A DNA stretch of 56,664 bases from Rhodobacter sp. (GTDB taxonomy: Bacteria > Pseudomonadota > Alphaproteobacteria > Rhodobacterales > Rhodobacteraceae): the NCBI GenBank assembly GCA_030065095.1, contig JASJDP010000032.1, positions 1 to 56,664 on the forward strand, given 5' to 3'. Positions within the stretch are counted from its first letter, which is position 1, and each line of letters starts with the position of its first letter. The position numbers and the translations under genes were made by a program. The notes beneath the pieces are model-generated. The model saw only the letters and a program-made list of their open reading frames with translations, made no database searches and was not told where the DNA came from. This document shows, one piece after another, positions 35,015 through 44,838 of this stretch.

Positions 35015-36043
35015 TCACATTGGCATCAGCGCCCAGTAATCCAGATCAAGAAGCGCGTCCGGGAGGTATTTCCCATCCTCGCCGCGCAATGCGAACGGTG
35101 CGCCCTTGGTCGCGACCAGGCGCAGCCGGACCGCGCCCACCCCAGGGGCCGGTGTCTCTGCCTTGTCGAGCACCTCGGACCAGGCCCGCACCGTATCGCC
35201 GGCAAAGCAGGGATTGGCATGCGCGCCCGCGTTCAATCCCACGATCATCTGGGCATTCGCAAGACCGTTGAAGCTCAACGCGCGGGCCAGCGATATCACG
35301 TGCCCGCCATAGATCAGCCGCTTTCCGTCGGGCCGGGCTGTGGCGTCGAAATGCACCTTCGCCGTGTTCTGCCACAGCCGGGTGGCCAGCATGTGTTCGG
35401 CCTCTTCAATGGTCACGGCATCCACATGGTCGATCTTCTCGCCGATCTCGTAATCCGCCCAGCGGTGCGATTCGCCCGCAAGGCCGAAATCGTATTGCAG
35501 GAAATCCAGCCCCTCGGGGATCACCAACGCCTCTGGCGCGACCGCCTCTGCCAGGTCCGGAATCACAGTCCGGGGCGCCGGGGCCCCCGGATCGCGTTTC
35601 CGCACCATCACCCACCGGACATATTCCAGCACCGGCTCATCCCATTGGTTCATCCCGCGGGTCCGCACCCAGACCACACCCGATTTTCCGTTCGAGTTCT
35701 GCTTGACCCCGATCACCTCGCTATCCGACCGCAGGGTGTCGCCGGGGTAGACCGGTTTCAGCCACCGCCCTTCGGCATAGCCCAGATTGGCCACCGCGTT
35801 CAGAGAGATGTCCGGCACCGTCTTGCCGAAGACCAGATGAAAAGCCGCCATGTCATCGATGGGGGACTTGTTCAGCCCGCACCGCTCGGCGAACTCGTCC
35901 GAGGAATGGATCGCATGCCGCGCCGGGTAGAGCGCGTGATAAAGCGCCCGCTCGCCCCCCGAAACGGTTCGCGGTACGGCATGGGCGATCACCTGACCGA
36001 CCGCGTAATCCTCAAAAAACCGGCCCGGATTGGTTTTCGCCAT
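35015..36043 (-). CDS. mch: Mesaconyl-CoA hydratase (MaoC family)
   Basis: A 342-aa protein with two hotdog (MaoC-like) domains: the first contains FFEDYAVGQVIAHAVPRTVSG, the second DYEIGEKIDHVDAVTIEEAEHM with ATRLWQNTAKVHFDA. Size and sequence match the Rhodobacter enzyme that hydrates mesaconyl-CoA to beta-methylmalyl-CoA in the ethylmalonyl-CoA pathway, the step before Mcl1. I start at 36043 (MAKTNPGRFF); an ATG five codons upstream is possible. It overlaps nothing but sits one base after the DUF1737 gene. Confidence 0.9.
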   Translation of the reverse strand: MAKTNPGRFFEDYAVGQVIAHAVPRTVSGGERALYHALYPARHAIHSSDEFAERCGLNKSPIDDMAAFHLVFGKTVPDISLNAVANLGYAEGRWLKPVYPGDTLRSDSEVIGVKQNSNGKSGVVWVRTRGMNQWDEPVLEYVRWVMVRKRDPGAPAPRTVIPDLAEAVAPEALVIPEGLDFLQYDFGLAGESHRWADYEIGEKIDHVDAVTIEEAEHMLATRLWQNTAKVHFDATARPDGKRLIYGGHVISLARALSFNGLANAQMIVGLNAGAHANPCFAGDTVRAWSEVLDKAETPAPGVGAVRLRLVATKGAPFALRGEDGKYLPDALLDLDYWALMPM

Positions 36044-36044
36044 C

Positions 36045-36248
36045 TCAAAGCTCCCCAAGCTTCAGATCCGGCGCGTACTCACCGTCGACGTCCTTCACCA
36101 CGGCCTGCGCGCAACGCATGACCCCGTTCGCGGCATCGAAGGCGTAGGCGGGCGCGCCATAAAGCTCCCAGCCCTTCGACAGCGCCTCGGTCACCTTGTG
36201 GCAAAAGGCGGACGTATCTTCCTCGGTCAGCAGACGGTACAGCTTCAT
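36045..36248 (-). CDS. DUF1737 family small protein
   Basis: A 67-aa protein beginning MKLYRLLTEEDTSAFCHKVT, with LSKGWELYGAPAYAFD in the middle, the pattern of the DUF1737 domain. Function unknown. An ATG at 36257 overlapping the nnrU-like stop (ATGA) would add three residues; I keep 36248 as the family start. It lies between the NnrU-like gene and mch in a tight operon. Confidence 0.75.
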   Translation of the reverse strand: MKLYRLLTEEDTSAFCHKVTEALSKGWELYGAPAYAFDAANGVMRCAQAVVKDVDGEYAPDLKLGEL

Positions 36249-36253
36249 GCCGC

Positions 36254-36808
36254 TCATCCAAAGACCGGATAGCCGAGCCAGAAATGCACCCCGCTGGTAA
36301 CCGCGAAGAGCACGAGAGTGACAACGACCAGGGTGATTTCCTTTTTCGCAGGTGCCTGGGGCGGGGGCGTCCAGGGGCCCTCGGCCCGGTTGATCACGGC
36401 CATCTCCACAAACGCCCAGGCCAGCAGACCGCCGAACAGGATAAAGGACGGCACATCGCCGTTGACCAGCAGATGCGCGAACGCCCAGATCGCAAAGCCG
36501 GTCAGTTGCGGATGCCGCAGCTTGGTGCCGAGCCAGACCTTGGCGGGTTTCGCCGCCGACGCACCGAAGCAATAGAACGCCGCCAGCATCAGCAGGTTGT
36601 TGATCCCGACAAGCGCCGAATTCCGGCCCCAGAACACTGCTCCGTCCGCCTGCCGGTAGCCGATCACCATCAGTATGACGGAAAGCAGAACCAGAATGGC
36701 CACAACGCCCTTGCCGGCGTCGCCCATCGACTCGCGCAAATCCGGGGCCACGCGTTTGAACAAATGCGGGCCCCACCACAGGACCACACCCAGCACCAGC
36801 CAGATCAT
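36254..36808 (-). CDS. NnrU family membrane protein
   Basis: A 184-aa protein with five to six membrane helices and the NnrU core HPQLTGFAIWAFAHLLVNGD and SFILFGGLLAWAFVEM. NnrU was named for a gene needed for nitric-oxide metabolism in Rhodobacter, but homologues occur widely without denitrification. Here it sits inside an ethylmalonyl-CoA pathway operon, overlapping mcl2 upstream by four bases. Confidence 0.85.
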   Translation of the reverse strand: MIWLVLGVVLWWGPHLFKRVAPDLRESMGDAGKGVVAILVLLSVILMVIGYRQADGAVFWGRNSALVGINNLLMLAAFYCFGASAAKPAKVWLGTKLRHPQLTGFAIWAFAHLLVNGDVPSFILFGGLLAWAFVEMAVINRAEGPWTPPPQAPAKKEITLVVVTLVLFAVTSGVHFWLGYPVFG

Positions 36809-37668
36809 TGCGCCATCTCCAATGCGGCAATCGCCGCGGCCTTGGCCAGCGTGGCCCGCGCGGTGGCGACATGCAAGTTCTCGACGATCCGGCCGTCGAC
36901 CACGGCGACGCCCTGGCCGTCGGCCTTGGCCGCCTCGAAGGCCTCGATCTGCCGTTGTGCCAGATCGACCTCGTCCGCGGACGGCGCAAAGACCTCGTTG
37001 GCGACCGCGACCTGCGCAGGATGGATCAGCGTTTTGCCGTCAAAGCCAAGATCGCGCCCCTGTTCGCATTCCGACCGCAGCCCGTGTTCGTCCTTGAACG
37101 CGTTGAAAACCCCGTCGATGCAAACCACGCCCTGCGACCGCGCCGCCAGCAGCAGCATCTGCAGGCTGGTCATCAGCGGCAGACGGTCCGGCCGGAACCG
37201 GCAGCCAAGGTCCTTGGCCAGATCGTTGGTGCCGGCGACAAAGCCCGTCACCCGGGGATGCGCAGCGATTTCCATTGCGTTGATGACCCCGCGCGGCGTC
37301 TCCATCATGGCCCAGACCGGGATGTCCTTGGGCAAAAGGTCGGTCAGTTGTTTGATGTCCAATGCGTTGTTCACCTTCGGCAGCAAAAACGCATCGGCGC
37401 CCGAATTGGCCAGCGCTGCAACGTCATCGCTTGCCCAGTCGGTATCGAATCCGTTGATCCGGACGATCTTGGCGCGGTCGCCGAAGCCGCCAGCCGCCAG
37501 TGCCGCGGCCAAGGTGGCGCGCGCGTTGACCTTTTCCTCGGCCGCCACGGCATCTTCGAGATCGAAGATGATCGCGTCGACCGGCAGTTCACGCGCCTTT
37601 TTCAGCGCGCGTTCCTTCGAGCCCGGGATATACAGTACCGACCGATAGGGACGTGCCGTGTGATCCAT
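36805..37668 (-). CDS. mcl2: (3S)-malyl-CoA thioesterase, CitE-like
   Basis: A 287-aa CitE-like protein. Features are SVLYIPGSKERALKKA, IIFDLEDAVAAEEK (metal/CoA acid pair), MMETPRGVINAMEIA and KTLIHPAQVAVANEVF. The length and location next to mch match Rhodobacter Mcl2, which hydrolyses (3S)-malyl-CoA to malate, completing glyoxylate plus acetyl-CoA to malate with Mcl1. I start at 37668 (MDHTARPYRSV); the open frame upstream has no family likeness. It heads the set mcl2, nnrU-like, DUF1737, mch. Confidence 0.88.
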   Translation of the reverse strand: MDHTARPYRSVLYIPGSKERALKKARELPVDAIIFDLEDAVAAEEKVNARATLAAALAAGGFGDRAKIVRINGFDTDWASDDVAALANSGADAFLLPKVNNALDIKQLTDLLPKDIPVWAMMETPRGVINAMEIAAHPRVTGFVAGTNDLAKDLGCRFRPDRLPLMTSLQMLLLAARSQGVVCIDGVFNAFKDEHGLRSECEQGRDLGFDGKTLIHPAQVAVANEVFAPSADEVDLAQRQIEAFEAAKADGQGVAVVDGRIVENLHVATARATLAKAAAIAALEMAQ

Positions 37669-37992
37669 GATTCTCGCCTTCCTCCGCTCTGGCGTGGACA
37701 GGACCATATACCCCGGGCAGTTCGCAAGGATAACATTGCCGCACTGCAGAAATCCCGAGTCTTCAAAGTCTTGCGCCTCATGCACGTCAACGCGCGCACC
37801 GTTAACTAAATTTCCAGTTCTCAAGAGCAGTCTTCCTGGCATTGTCGGACGACGAGAGAGCCGCTCGGGTGGCCGTCTGAGACCCATGGCAATGATCGCT
37901 CCGGCACCGATTTGAACGAAGGGCAGCGCCCGACCGCCGGAACCCCGGATGGCCCGGACGGGACCCGCCCGCAGAGTTGAAGGGTAGACCTG
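37669..37992. other. Divergent intergenic region mcl2 / small secreted protein
   Basis: A 324-bp gap that must contain promoters for the minus-strand mcl2 operon and the plus-strand gene at 37993. An AT-rich patch lies at 37800-37815 (GTTAACTAAATTT). No gene or clear dyad is seen. Confidence 0.4.
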
Positions 37993-38310
37993 ATGAAACA
38001 GCGGTTTCTTGCACTCTCTCTGGGCGTCGGCGCGATGATCCTGGCCACCGGCCATGCGTTCGCCCAGCAAAATCGCAACTGCGCCGACCGCGACCGCGTG
38101 GTCGAACGTCTGGCCTCTGGCTTTGGCGAGACGCGGCAGTCGATCGGCCTTGGTGCCAACAACGCGGTGATCGAGGTGTTCGCCTCGCTGGAAACCGGCA
38201 CCTGGACCATTACCGTGACCTCGCCGGCGGGGCTGACCTGCCTTGTCGCCTCCGGCCAGGCATTCGAGACCGTCACAGAGGATCTGACGCCGACCGGCCT
38301 GCAGCTTTAG
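37993..38310 (+). CDS. Small secreted protein of unknown function
   Basis: A 105-aa protein with a clear signal peptide (hydrophobic core LALSLGVGAMILATG, cut after AFAQ near residue 25). The mature part has two cysteines (NCADR, LTCLV) that may pair and a beta-rich centre (EVFASLETGTWTITVTSP). I know no function. Its stop overlaps the 3' end of the opposing TauE/SafE gene by four bases. Confidence 0.75.
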   Translation: MKQRFLALSLGVGAMILATGHAFAQQNRNCADRDRVVERLASGFGETRQSIGLGANNAVIEVFASLETGTWTITVTSPAGLTCLVASGQAFETVTEDLTPTGLQL

Positions 38311-39059
38311 GTCAGCGCATCGAAAATCAGCTTCGTGCCCGTGACAGTCCGAAACGCATAGACCAGTGTGAAAAACAGCCGCTCGGGCACGACGCGGTGA
38401 AACCATACGCCCAGCCAGATCCCGAGCACGGCAAAGGGCGCAAGGTAGAGGTCGGCGATCAAAGTCTGCCGGTCGAAGATGCCCAGAAAAAGATAGGGCA
38501 CGAATTTCACGACGTTGATCGCCCAGAAGACGATGACAGTTGTCGCCTGATAGGTGCGCTTGTCCAGGCGCCGCGACAGCAGATAGACGGCTGCAGGTGG
38601 TCCGCCCGCATGGCTGATGAAGCTGGTGAATCCGGCGATCATGCCGATACCCGCCCCCGCGGCATCCGGAAGCGTGCGCTTTGCGGGCCGGATCCAGCCC
38701 CGCGCCCGGCCAAGCTGGAACGCCACGAACCCAAGCGCGATAGCGCCGATCAGCAGCCGGAAAACGTCCGGGTCCGCGATCCCGTATAGAAGCGCGCCCA
38801 ACGCGACGCCCGGCACGCCGCCGATCACCAGCGCCCAGGATGCCCGGACGTCCCATTGCCGCCAGTAGGGTCGCAGCGCACTGACATCCATCAGCATCAG
38901 AAGCGGCAGCATGACGCCGATCGCCGGACCCGGTTCCAGAATCAGCGCCAGCAGCGGCGTCGCGGCAAAGGCCGCTCCCGACCCGAAGCCGCCCTTGGAA
39001 ATCCCGGCAAAGATGACCGCGGGGATCGCCAGAGCAAAAAACACGAAATTCAGTTCCAC
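38307..39059 (-). CDS. Sulfite exporter TauE/SafE family protein
   Basis: A 250-aa membrane protein with about eight helices and the family features AGISKGGFGSGAAFAATPLLAL at the N-terminus and GMIAGFTSFISHAGGPPAAVYLL after the middle loop. The family exports small anions such as sulfite or sulfoacetate. The start is a GTG at 39059. Despite the sulfite dehydrogenase at 1.7-6.2 kb, it is far from it, so a link is only possible. Confidence 0.85.
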   Translation of the reverse strand: MELNFVFFALAIPAVIFAGISKGGFGSGAAFAATPLLALILEPGPAIGVMLPLLMLMDVSALRPYWRQWDVRASWALVIGGVPGVALGALLYGIADPDVFRLLIGAIALGFVAFQLGRARGWIRPAKRTLPDAAGAGIGMIAGFTSFISHAGGPPAAVYLLSRRLDKRTYQATTVIVFWAINVVKFVPYLFLGIFDRQTLIADLYLAPFAVLGIWLGVWFHRVVPERLFFTLVYAFRTVTGTKLIFDALT

Positions 39060-39101
39060 GGTCGCACCCAGACCAAGAATCGCCCGATCCTAGCCGGTTA
39101 G

Positions 39102-40184
<1,083 letters not shown>

Positions 40185-40207
40185 CAGGGTCGGCCGTCAA
40201 AGACACC

Positions 40208-40235
40208 AAGGCGCGCCCGCCCGGCGCGCCTTTTT
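40208..40235 (+). terminator. Rho-independent terminator after mdh
   Basis: AA-GGCGCGCC, a five-base loop, GGCGCGCC-TT, then a run of five T. The stem is perfect and GC-rich. Confidence 0.9.
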
Positions 40236-40271
40236 CTTTGGCATCCCGGTCCGGTGCGTTAGGCTAGCCAT

Positions 40272-41465
40272 ATGCTTAGATCGATCCTGACTATCCTTTT
40301 CCTCGCCTCCGTATCGGCCAGCGCCCAGGACGGGCCAGGCCTGTCTGCCCGGCTCGCCAGCGACGGCATCGCGCAGACGGAATCCCACCTTGCCGCAATC
40401 ACAAGCCGCGATGCGTCCCAGAACTTTGCCCTCGGAGCGGTCCGGTTTCTGCGCGCCATCGAGACGACGCTGCAAACCCGCTGGCGGCTCGGGATCAACG
40501 CCGCCCGAACGGAATTGCCTGTCCTGCGTCTGCCGGTCCCGCCGAATCCGGAGCCCGAGCCGTTCCGGCCCGATGCCATCGAGGCGCTCTTTACCCGGTT
40601 GATCGACGACCTTACGGCCGCCCGCGCGCCGCTGAGCACGATCGCCGACGGCAGCGATGTTGCCGTGCCCATCGCGCTCGGCGATCTCTGGTTCGACATC
40701 AACATGAACGCCTCCCGCGATGAAGGCGAGGCGCTGACCGACGTCGCCGGTCTGGCATTGACCGGACGTCCGCTGGGAATCGCCGACAATCCGGTGATCC
40801 GGTTCGACACCGCCGACGCCGCCTGGCTGGCCGCCTACACCCATTTCCTGTCGGCCTTCGCCGAACTGGTGCTGGCTTTCGAACCCACCGATCAGATCGC
40901 CCGCGTCACCGACGCGTCACGACAGATGGACCTGCTGGCGGGCGGGTCCGAATACCGCAACGCGCTCGACATGCAGTTCGGCCAGCAGGTCGATCGCGTC
41001 GCGATGATCTACTTCGCCCTGCAGCAGCAGCCCGATGCCGCCCATACCCGCGCCGCCCGGGAACATCTTCTGCAGATGATCGCGCTCAACCGGATTTTCT
41101 GGGTCCGCGTCGGCGCGGAAACCGACAATGCCGGCGAATGGATCCCCAATGACAGCCAGCAGCAGGGGCTTGGCCTGACCGTGCCGCCGGGCACCAGCGC
41201 CCGCTGGCTGGCAGTGCTCGACGATGCCGAGGGTCTGCTGAACGGCACCAAACTGATCCCGCACTGGCGCCTGCGCGGGGGCGCCGGGATCAACCTGCGC
41301 CGCATGCTCGAAGATCCGGTGCCGGTCGACCTTGCCGAATGGATCCATGGTATCGGCCTGCTGCCATTCGCCGAAGAGGGCGAACGTGTCAGCCCCGACA
41401 GCTGGCTCGATTTCGAACAGCTGATGCGCGGCAATGCGCTGATGTTCGTGGTGTTCCTGAACTGA
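40272..41465 (+). CDS. Secreted protein of unknown function
   Basis: A 397-aa protein with a signal peptide cut near ASAQDGPG (residue 18). The body is mostly helical with conserved-looking segments ALGDLWFDINMNASRDEGEAL (a possible DxNxN-type metal loop, residues about 135-155) and the C-terminal PDSWLDFEQLMRGNALMF. I do not recognise a family with certainty. It is monocistronic, between the mdh terminator and a 450-bp gap. Confidence 0.7.
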   Translation: MLRSILTILFLASVSASAQDGPGLSARLASDGIAQTESHLAAITSRDASQNFALGAVRFLRAIETTLQTRWRLGINAARTELPVLRLPVPPNPEPEPFRPDAIEALFTRLIDDLTAARAPLSTIADGSDVAVPIALGDLWFDINMNASRDEGEALTDVAGLALTGRPLGIADNPVIRFDTADAAWLAAYTHFLSAFAELVLAFEPTDQIARVTDASRQMDLLAGGSEYRNALDMQFGQQVDRVAMIYFALQQQPDAAHTRAAREHLLQMIALNRIFWVRVGAETDNAGEWIPNDSQQQGLGLTVPPGTSARWLAVLDDAEGLLNGTKLIPHWRLRGGAGINLRRMLEDPVPVDLAEWIHGIGLLPFAEEGERVSPDSWLDFEQLMRGNALMFVVFLN

Positions 41466-41916
41466 CGCGCAGTCGGCGCCAGGCCGGGATGCGTACGAAG
41501 TCAAGCGTACCGAACACCTCAAACCTGCCAACAGCCCGCAAATCGACGGGTTAGAGAGCAAATCAGGTCAGGGCCGACGGCGAAGCATCCCCGTATGGAC
41601 TCAAGAGGAAAGGCCTTTTCGCCAAGCACGCCCCTCCGCCTTCGCAGAGCACTGGTCCCGTTGTCGTCCAATGGGTTCAGAACAGCGCAGACGAGACGTC
41701 AGAGACATCGATCCGCGCCTCTTTGTGTCGCCGGCGATCTTTGCGGCGATTTGGGGCCTGGTGTTCGACAGGGTTGAGCCACACGATCTGAGTACGTTCC
41801 GCGAAGACCACGTCAGGGTCATGCTGAGCGGCATACTGAAAGCCGGACGTGCGGCGGACGGCTAGGGCAACTCGCGGGAACCGGTCAGACAGCGTGTCGG
41901 TACAACTCTGCCTCCC
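41466..41916. other. Intergenic region with no supported gene
   Basis: About 450 bp between two convergent genes. A 64-codon frame at 41671-41865 (plus) begins MGSEQRRRDVRDIDPRLFVS, but it has no ribosome site and no family I know; it may be a remnant. Nothing else is visible. Confidence 0.4.
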
Positions 41917-42285
41917 TCACCCGGAACAGGCAAAGCTGTCTTTCAGGGTGCCGAGCACCGCATCGGCGGCGGGCAACGCCTTGCGCGCGCTGAAGTCGCC
42001 GTAGATCCAACGGATGTAGGCCCAGCGTATCTCGTCGGCGACATTGACCTCGGGCGGGCAGATCTCGGTACCGGAACCGGCCATCCCGGTGACGGCAAGG
42101 GCCTCGACGAAGCCCAGCAAGTATTGCTCGCACTCGGTCTCGGCAGCCGCGCCGCCGCGCGCGTCATTGTCAGCGTCCTGGCAGGTCTGCATCAGCTCGG
42201 CGGCCATGTAGCCCGTCTCATGCGACCCCGCGAAGACCGGGGCGGTCATCATCAGGGCGGCGGTGGCGGTGATCAGAAGGCGCAT
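41917..42285 (-). CDS. Rap1a/Tai-like small secreted protein
   Basis: A 122-aa protein with a signal peptide (cut near VFAGSH, residue 20) and a helical domain with four cysteines and the segment CEQYLLGFVEAL ... ICPPEVNVADEIRWAYIRWIYGD, which resembles the Rap1a/Tai domain (type VI amidase immunity-like). No effector gene is adjacent, so an immunity role is not supported by context. A purine-rich site (GGGAGCAAGAG) precedes the ATG. It lies downstream of the multiheme cytochrome and could be co-transcribed with it past a hairpin. Confidence 0.65.
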   Translation of the reverse strand: MRLLITATAALMMTAPVFAGSHETGYMAAELMQTCQDADNDARGGAAAETECEQYLLGFVEALAVTGMAGSGTEICPPEVNVADEIRWAYIRWIYGDFSARKALPAADAVLGTLKDSFACSG

Positions 42286-42311
42286 CTCTTGCTCCCGGTC
42301 GTGTCATGGTT

Positions 42312-42335
42312 GGCCCGGCCTGGGTCGGCCGGGCC
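42312..42335 (-). terminator. GC hairpin after the multiheme cytochrome gene
   Basis: A perfect 9-bp stem, GGCCCGGCC and GGCCGGGCC, with a six-base loop, 8 bp past the cytochrome stop. It lacks a T run, so it may attenuate or protect the 3' end and not terminate fully. Confidence 0.5.
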
Positions 42336-42342
42336 GGAACGA

Positions 42343-44718
42343 TTATTCGGCTTCCTTTTCGGCCAGCGCGTGGATCGCATCGTCCATGCGCTGTTGGTGC
42401 TCGACATTGTTGACGAACGCCTCCGAATTCACCGCGTCCCAGATTTCCGCGTCGGTCATGTTCTGGTGGCAGCCCATGCAAAGGCCCGTACGCTCCATCT
42501 TGTCGCGGGTCTCTTGCGGCAGCGGGCCGGTGAGCGGCCAGTGCGAGCCGACGGTGACCAACTGCTGGCCGTCCTCGGTGACAATCCGGCTGAGGTCGTG
42601 ATCCAGCGACGGAACCGGCTGCGACTGCAACTGGGTCTGCTGCGGGATCAGGACGCCGAGGGCCGTCTTGACGTCGACGGTGAATCCGTCCTCGTAGCCG
42701 TTGAGGAACCGGCCGCCCGAGATGCCGTAGCCCAAAGCTTTGGGGTTGTTGTGGCAGCTCTCGCAGGACCGCGCCTCGCGGCCCGCCGTGTGCGGCTGCA
42801 CCGCGGCGTGGTCGAGGCCCTTGGTGCCGCCGGCGTCCGGGGTCATCCAGGTCTCGTTGTGGACGATGGTGTTGCCGTCCTTGTCGATGACCGTGGTGAT
42901 CACCTGGCAGCCCGGCATCAGCGGAGACACGCGGCCTTCACCGTTGATGCCCAGCGTCGGCTCTTCCCAGCGCAGGTAGCTGCGGGTCTCGCTGACCTTG
43001 CCGGGCGAGGTCAGGCCGTTGGTGCCAAGCTCGGCATCCGCCGTTAGGCCGTTTTCGCCCCGCGCGTTGGCGTTGGTGATCCAGTCGACATCCGTCTTGC
43101 CTTCGGAATAGTCCACGGTGATGTGGCAGCCATAGCACTGCGGCGCCCAGTCGGCATGGCAGGCATAGCATTCCATGGACTCCATGTGCTGGCCGACGGA
43201 CATCATCGCGACCTCGGCATTGGGCGACTTCCAGGTGCCGTCCAGGGCGATCTGCTTCAGCACCGGGATCTCGAATTCGAGCCCGCTGGCGGAATGCAGG
43301 ATCACCTTGTCGCCGCGCTTGACCACGTTGCCGTAGGGGTTGCCGCGGGCGGTCAGCAGATAGCCGTCCTCGGGTTCGTAGACCTCGGCGAACCACTGCT
43401 CGTCGGTCAGGTCCTCGGTCAGCCCGCGCGGCGTGTCGTCGATCGCCTGCTGGAACTCTTCACCGTAGCCCAAGGGCAGCTCCCACGGGAACCTGGTGAC
43501 GGTGCCGTGGCAGTCCTCGCACTCGATCTCGACCTGTGCCAACGTGGTGCCAGGCAGGTTGCCGTCGCCATGCATGTCGACCGAGGTGTGACAGTCCTGG
43601 CACAGCATGCCACCTTCGGGGTTGCCTTCGCGCGACTGGACCTGGTGATGCAGGTCGTCCTTGATGAACAGGTAGTTCTTGGTGTGCAGCTTGGGCTGCT
43701 TGCCGCCTGTTTCGTTGTAGGGCGAGCCGTATGGGAACTCCATAATGCCCTGATAGCTGACGCCGATCCGCTTGCCGCGGTTGTGGCAGCTGACACAGCT
43801 TTCCGTCGGGATGCCGGAATAGGTCACGTCGCCATGGGTCACCACGGATTTGCGCGAGCCCTGCATCTGGTGGGTCAGCAGACGGCCCGGCTGGTCCTTC
43901 GGAATGGTCGGGTCGCTGCCTTCATAGAAGCCCTCGTTCGAATACGGCACGTGGCAGGACGAACAGCCGGCGCCGCGGTAGTCGCCGCGCTTTTCGCGCC
44001 CGTTCACGCCCACGTGGCAACGCTGGCACTGCTGGCGCGAATAGGTGATGCCGGCAAGATTGGGGTGTTCGCTGATCGCGTTCACGTCGACCTCGGGCAC
44101 TTGTTCCATGCTGTCTGGCATCTGGTCGGGATGCGCCTCGGCAAAGGCGACCATGTACTCCTTATAGGCGTCGGTGCCGACAGAGGGTTCCGGCCCATCG
44201 TCGTCGGTGAGGGAATAGTTGCCGTAGACCGAGCGGTGCGTGTCGATCACGCCCCAGCTCCACAGGTTGCCCTGCAGTTTGCCGGCCTCGGTGTTCATCA
44301 GCGACTTCATCACCCGCTCGGCATAGCCGTCGTGGCACTGGCCACACGACTTGTCGGCAATCCAGACCGAGCCCGGGTCGGGGTAGAAGGTGTGCGGACC
44401 GCCGTCTTCCTCCAACAAGGCCACCGTGCCGCTGTGCGCCTCGTCGGCCGTCAGGCCTTGCGGGTTGCCGCCGTGGCACACGACGCAGCCGTCCGGATCG
44501 CCATAATCCGGGCCCATCGCCTTGATCGTCTCCATCATCACGCCTTGGGTGAAATCCTCGATGCCTTCGTGGCAGGACAAACAGCCCTTCTCGGCCGCCA
44601 GTTCGGGTGTCACTTCTTCGGGCGCGCCTTGGGCCTGCGCGATCAAGGTGCCGGCGAAAAGAACGGTGAGGGTCAGGATCAGGCGTTTCAACGGAATCAC
44701 TCCCCGGACAGAATCCAT
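42343..44718 (-). CDS. Periplasmic dodecaheme c-type cytochrome, function unknown
   Basis: A 791-aa protein with a signal peptide (core LILTLTVLFAGTLIAQAQ) and twelve CxxCH haem sites, at about residues 46, 78, 125, 231, 252, 308, 373, 400, 517, 528, 652 and 747. All end in histidine; there is no CxxCK or long-spaced site, which argues against NrfA, the octaheme nitrite reductases and MccA. A haem-free stretch (about 405-515) separates two haem groups. No membrane helix follows the signal. The ATG at 44718 lacks a good ribosome site, whereas a TTG at 44691 (LKRLILTL) has GGGGAG at correct spacing and gives a more normal signal peptide. It is divergent from a Crp/Fnr regulator and dedicated ccm genes. 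I do not recognise a known enzyme. Confidence 0.85.
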   Translation of the reverse strand: MDSVRGVIPLKRLILTLTVLFAGTLIAQAQGAPEEVTPELAAEKGCLSCHEGIEDFTQGVMMETIKAMGPDYGDPDGCVVCHGGNPQGLTADEAHSGTVALLEEDGGPHTFYPDPGSVWIADKSCGQCHDGYAERVMKSLMNTEAGKLQGNLWSWGVIDTHRSVYGNYSLTDDDGPEPSVGTDAYKEYMVAFAEAHPDQMPDSMEQVPEVDVNAISEHPNLAGITYSRQQCQRCHVGVNGREKRGDYRGAGCSSCHVPYSNEGFYEGSDPTIPKDQPGRLLTHQMQGSRKSVVTHGDVTYSGIPTESCVSCHNRGKRIGVSYQGIMEFPYGSPYNETGGKQPKLHTKNYLFIKDDLHHQVQSREGNPEGGMLCQDCHTSVDMHGDGNLPGTTLAQVEIECEDCHGTVTRFPWELPLGYGEEFQQAIDDTPRGLTEDLTDEQWFAEVYEPEDGYLLTARGNPYGNVVKRGDKVILHSASGLEFEIPVLKQIALDGTWKSPNAEVAMMSVGQHMESMECYACHADWAPQCYGCHITVDYSEGKTDVDWITNANARGENGLTADAELGTNGLTSPGKVSETRSYLRWEEPTLGINGEGRVSPLMPGCQVITTVIDKDGNTIVHNETWMTPDAGGTKGLDHAAVQPHTAGREARSCESCHNNPKALGYGISGGRFLNGYEDGFTVDVKTALGVLIPQQTQLQSQPVPSLDHDLSRIVTEDGQQLVTVGSHWPLTGPLPQETRDKMERTGLCMGCHQNMTDAEIWDAVNSEAFVNNVEHQQRMDDAIHALAEKEAE

Positions 44719-44758
44719 GCGTCACCGTATTGGTAACGCCGCCGTGATCTGGCCCGCC

Positions 44759-44772
44759 CTGACATTTGTCAG
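44759..44772. promoter_or_regulatory. Crp/Fnr-type dyad in the cytochrome/regulator divergent region
   Basis: CTGACATTTGTCAG is a perfect inverted repeat with TGAC-N4-GTCA half sites, the spacing of FNR, DNR and NnrR boxes (TTGAC-N4-GTCAA) with only the outer bases differing. It is about 40 bp upstream of the cytochrome ATG, a place suited to activation. Confidence 0.55.
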
Positions 44773-44820
44773 AAAGCCTTCGATTCCCGATCACATTCAT
44801 TTTCCCGCATAGGATCAGAA

Positions 44821-44838
44821 CCTTGATCCATCGCAAGG
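44821..44838. promoter_or_regulatory. Second FNR-like dyad, nearer the regulator gene
   Basis: CCTTG-ATCCATCG-CAAGG contains TTGAT-CCAT-CGCAA, which matches the FNR consensus in eight of ten positions. It lies about 80 bp before the regulator start and about 105 bp before the cytochrome start. Confidence 0.45.

Noticed and set aside
33344-36121. 925-codon plus-strand frame
   Set aside because: It crosses the DUF4344, VWA and mch genes and the sdhC promoter region in the antisense frame.
41671-41865. 64-aa plus-strand frame
   Set aside because: No ribosome site, no recognised family and atypical setting; kept only as a note in the intergenic entry.
42343-44718. Reading the multiheme protein as nitrite reductase NrfA or sulfite reductase MccA
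   Set aside because: It has twelve ordinary CxxCH sites, no CxxCK and no long-spaced haem motif, and is much larger than NrfA.
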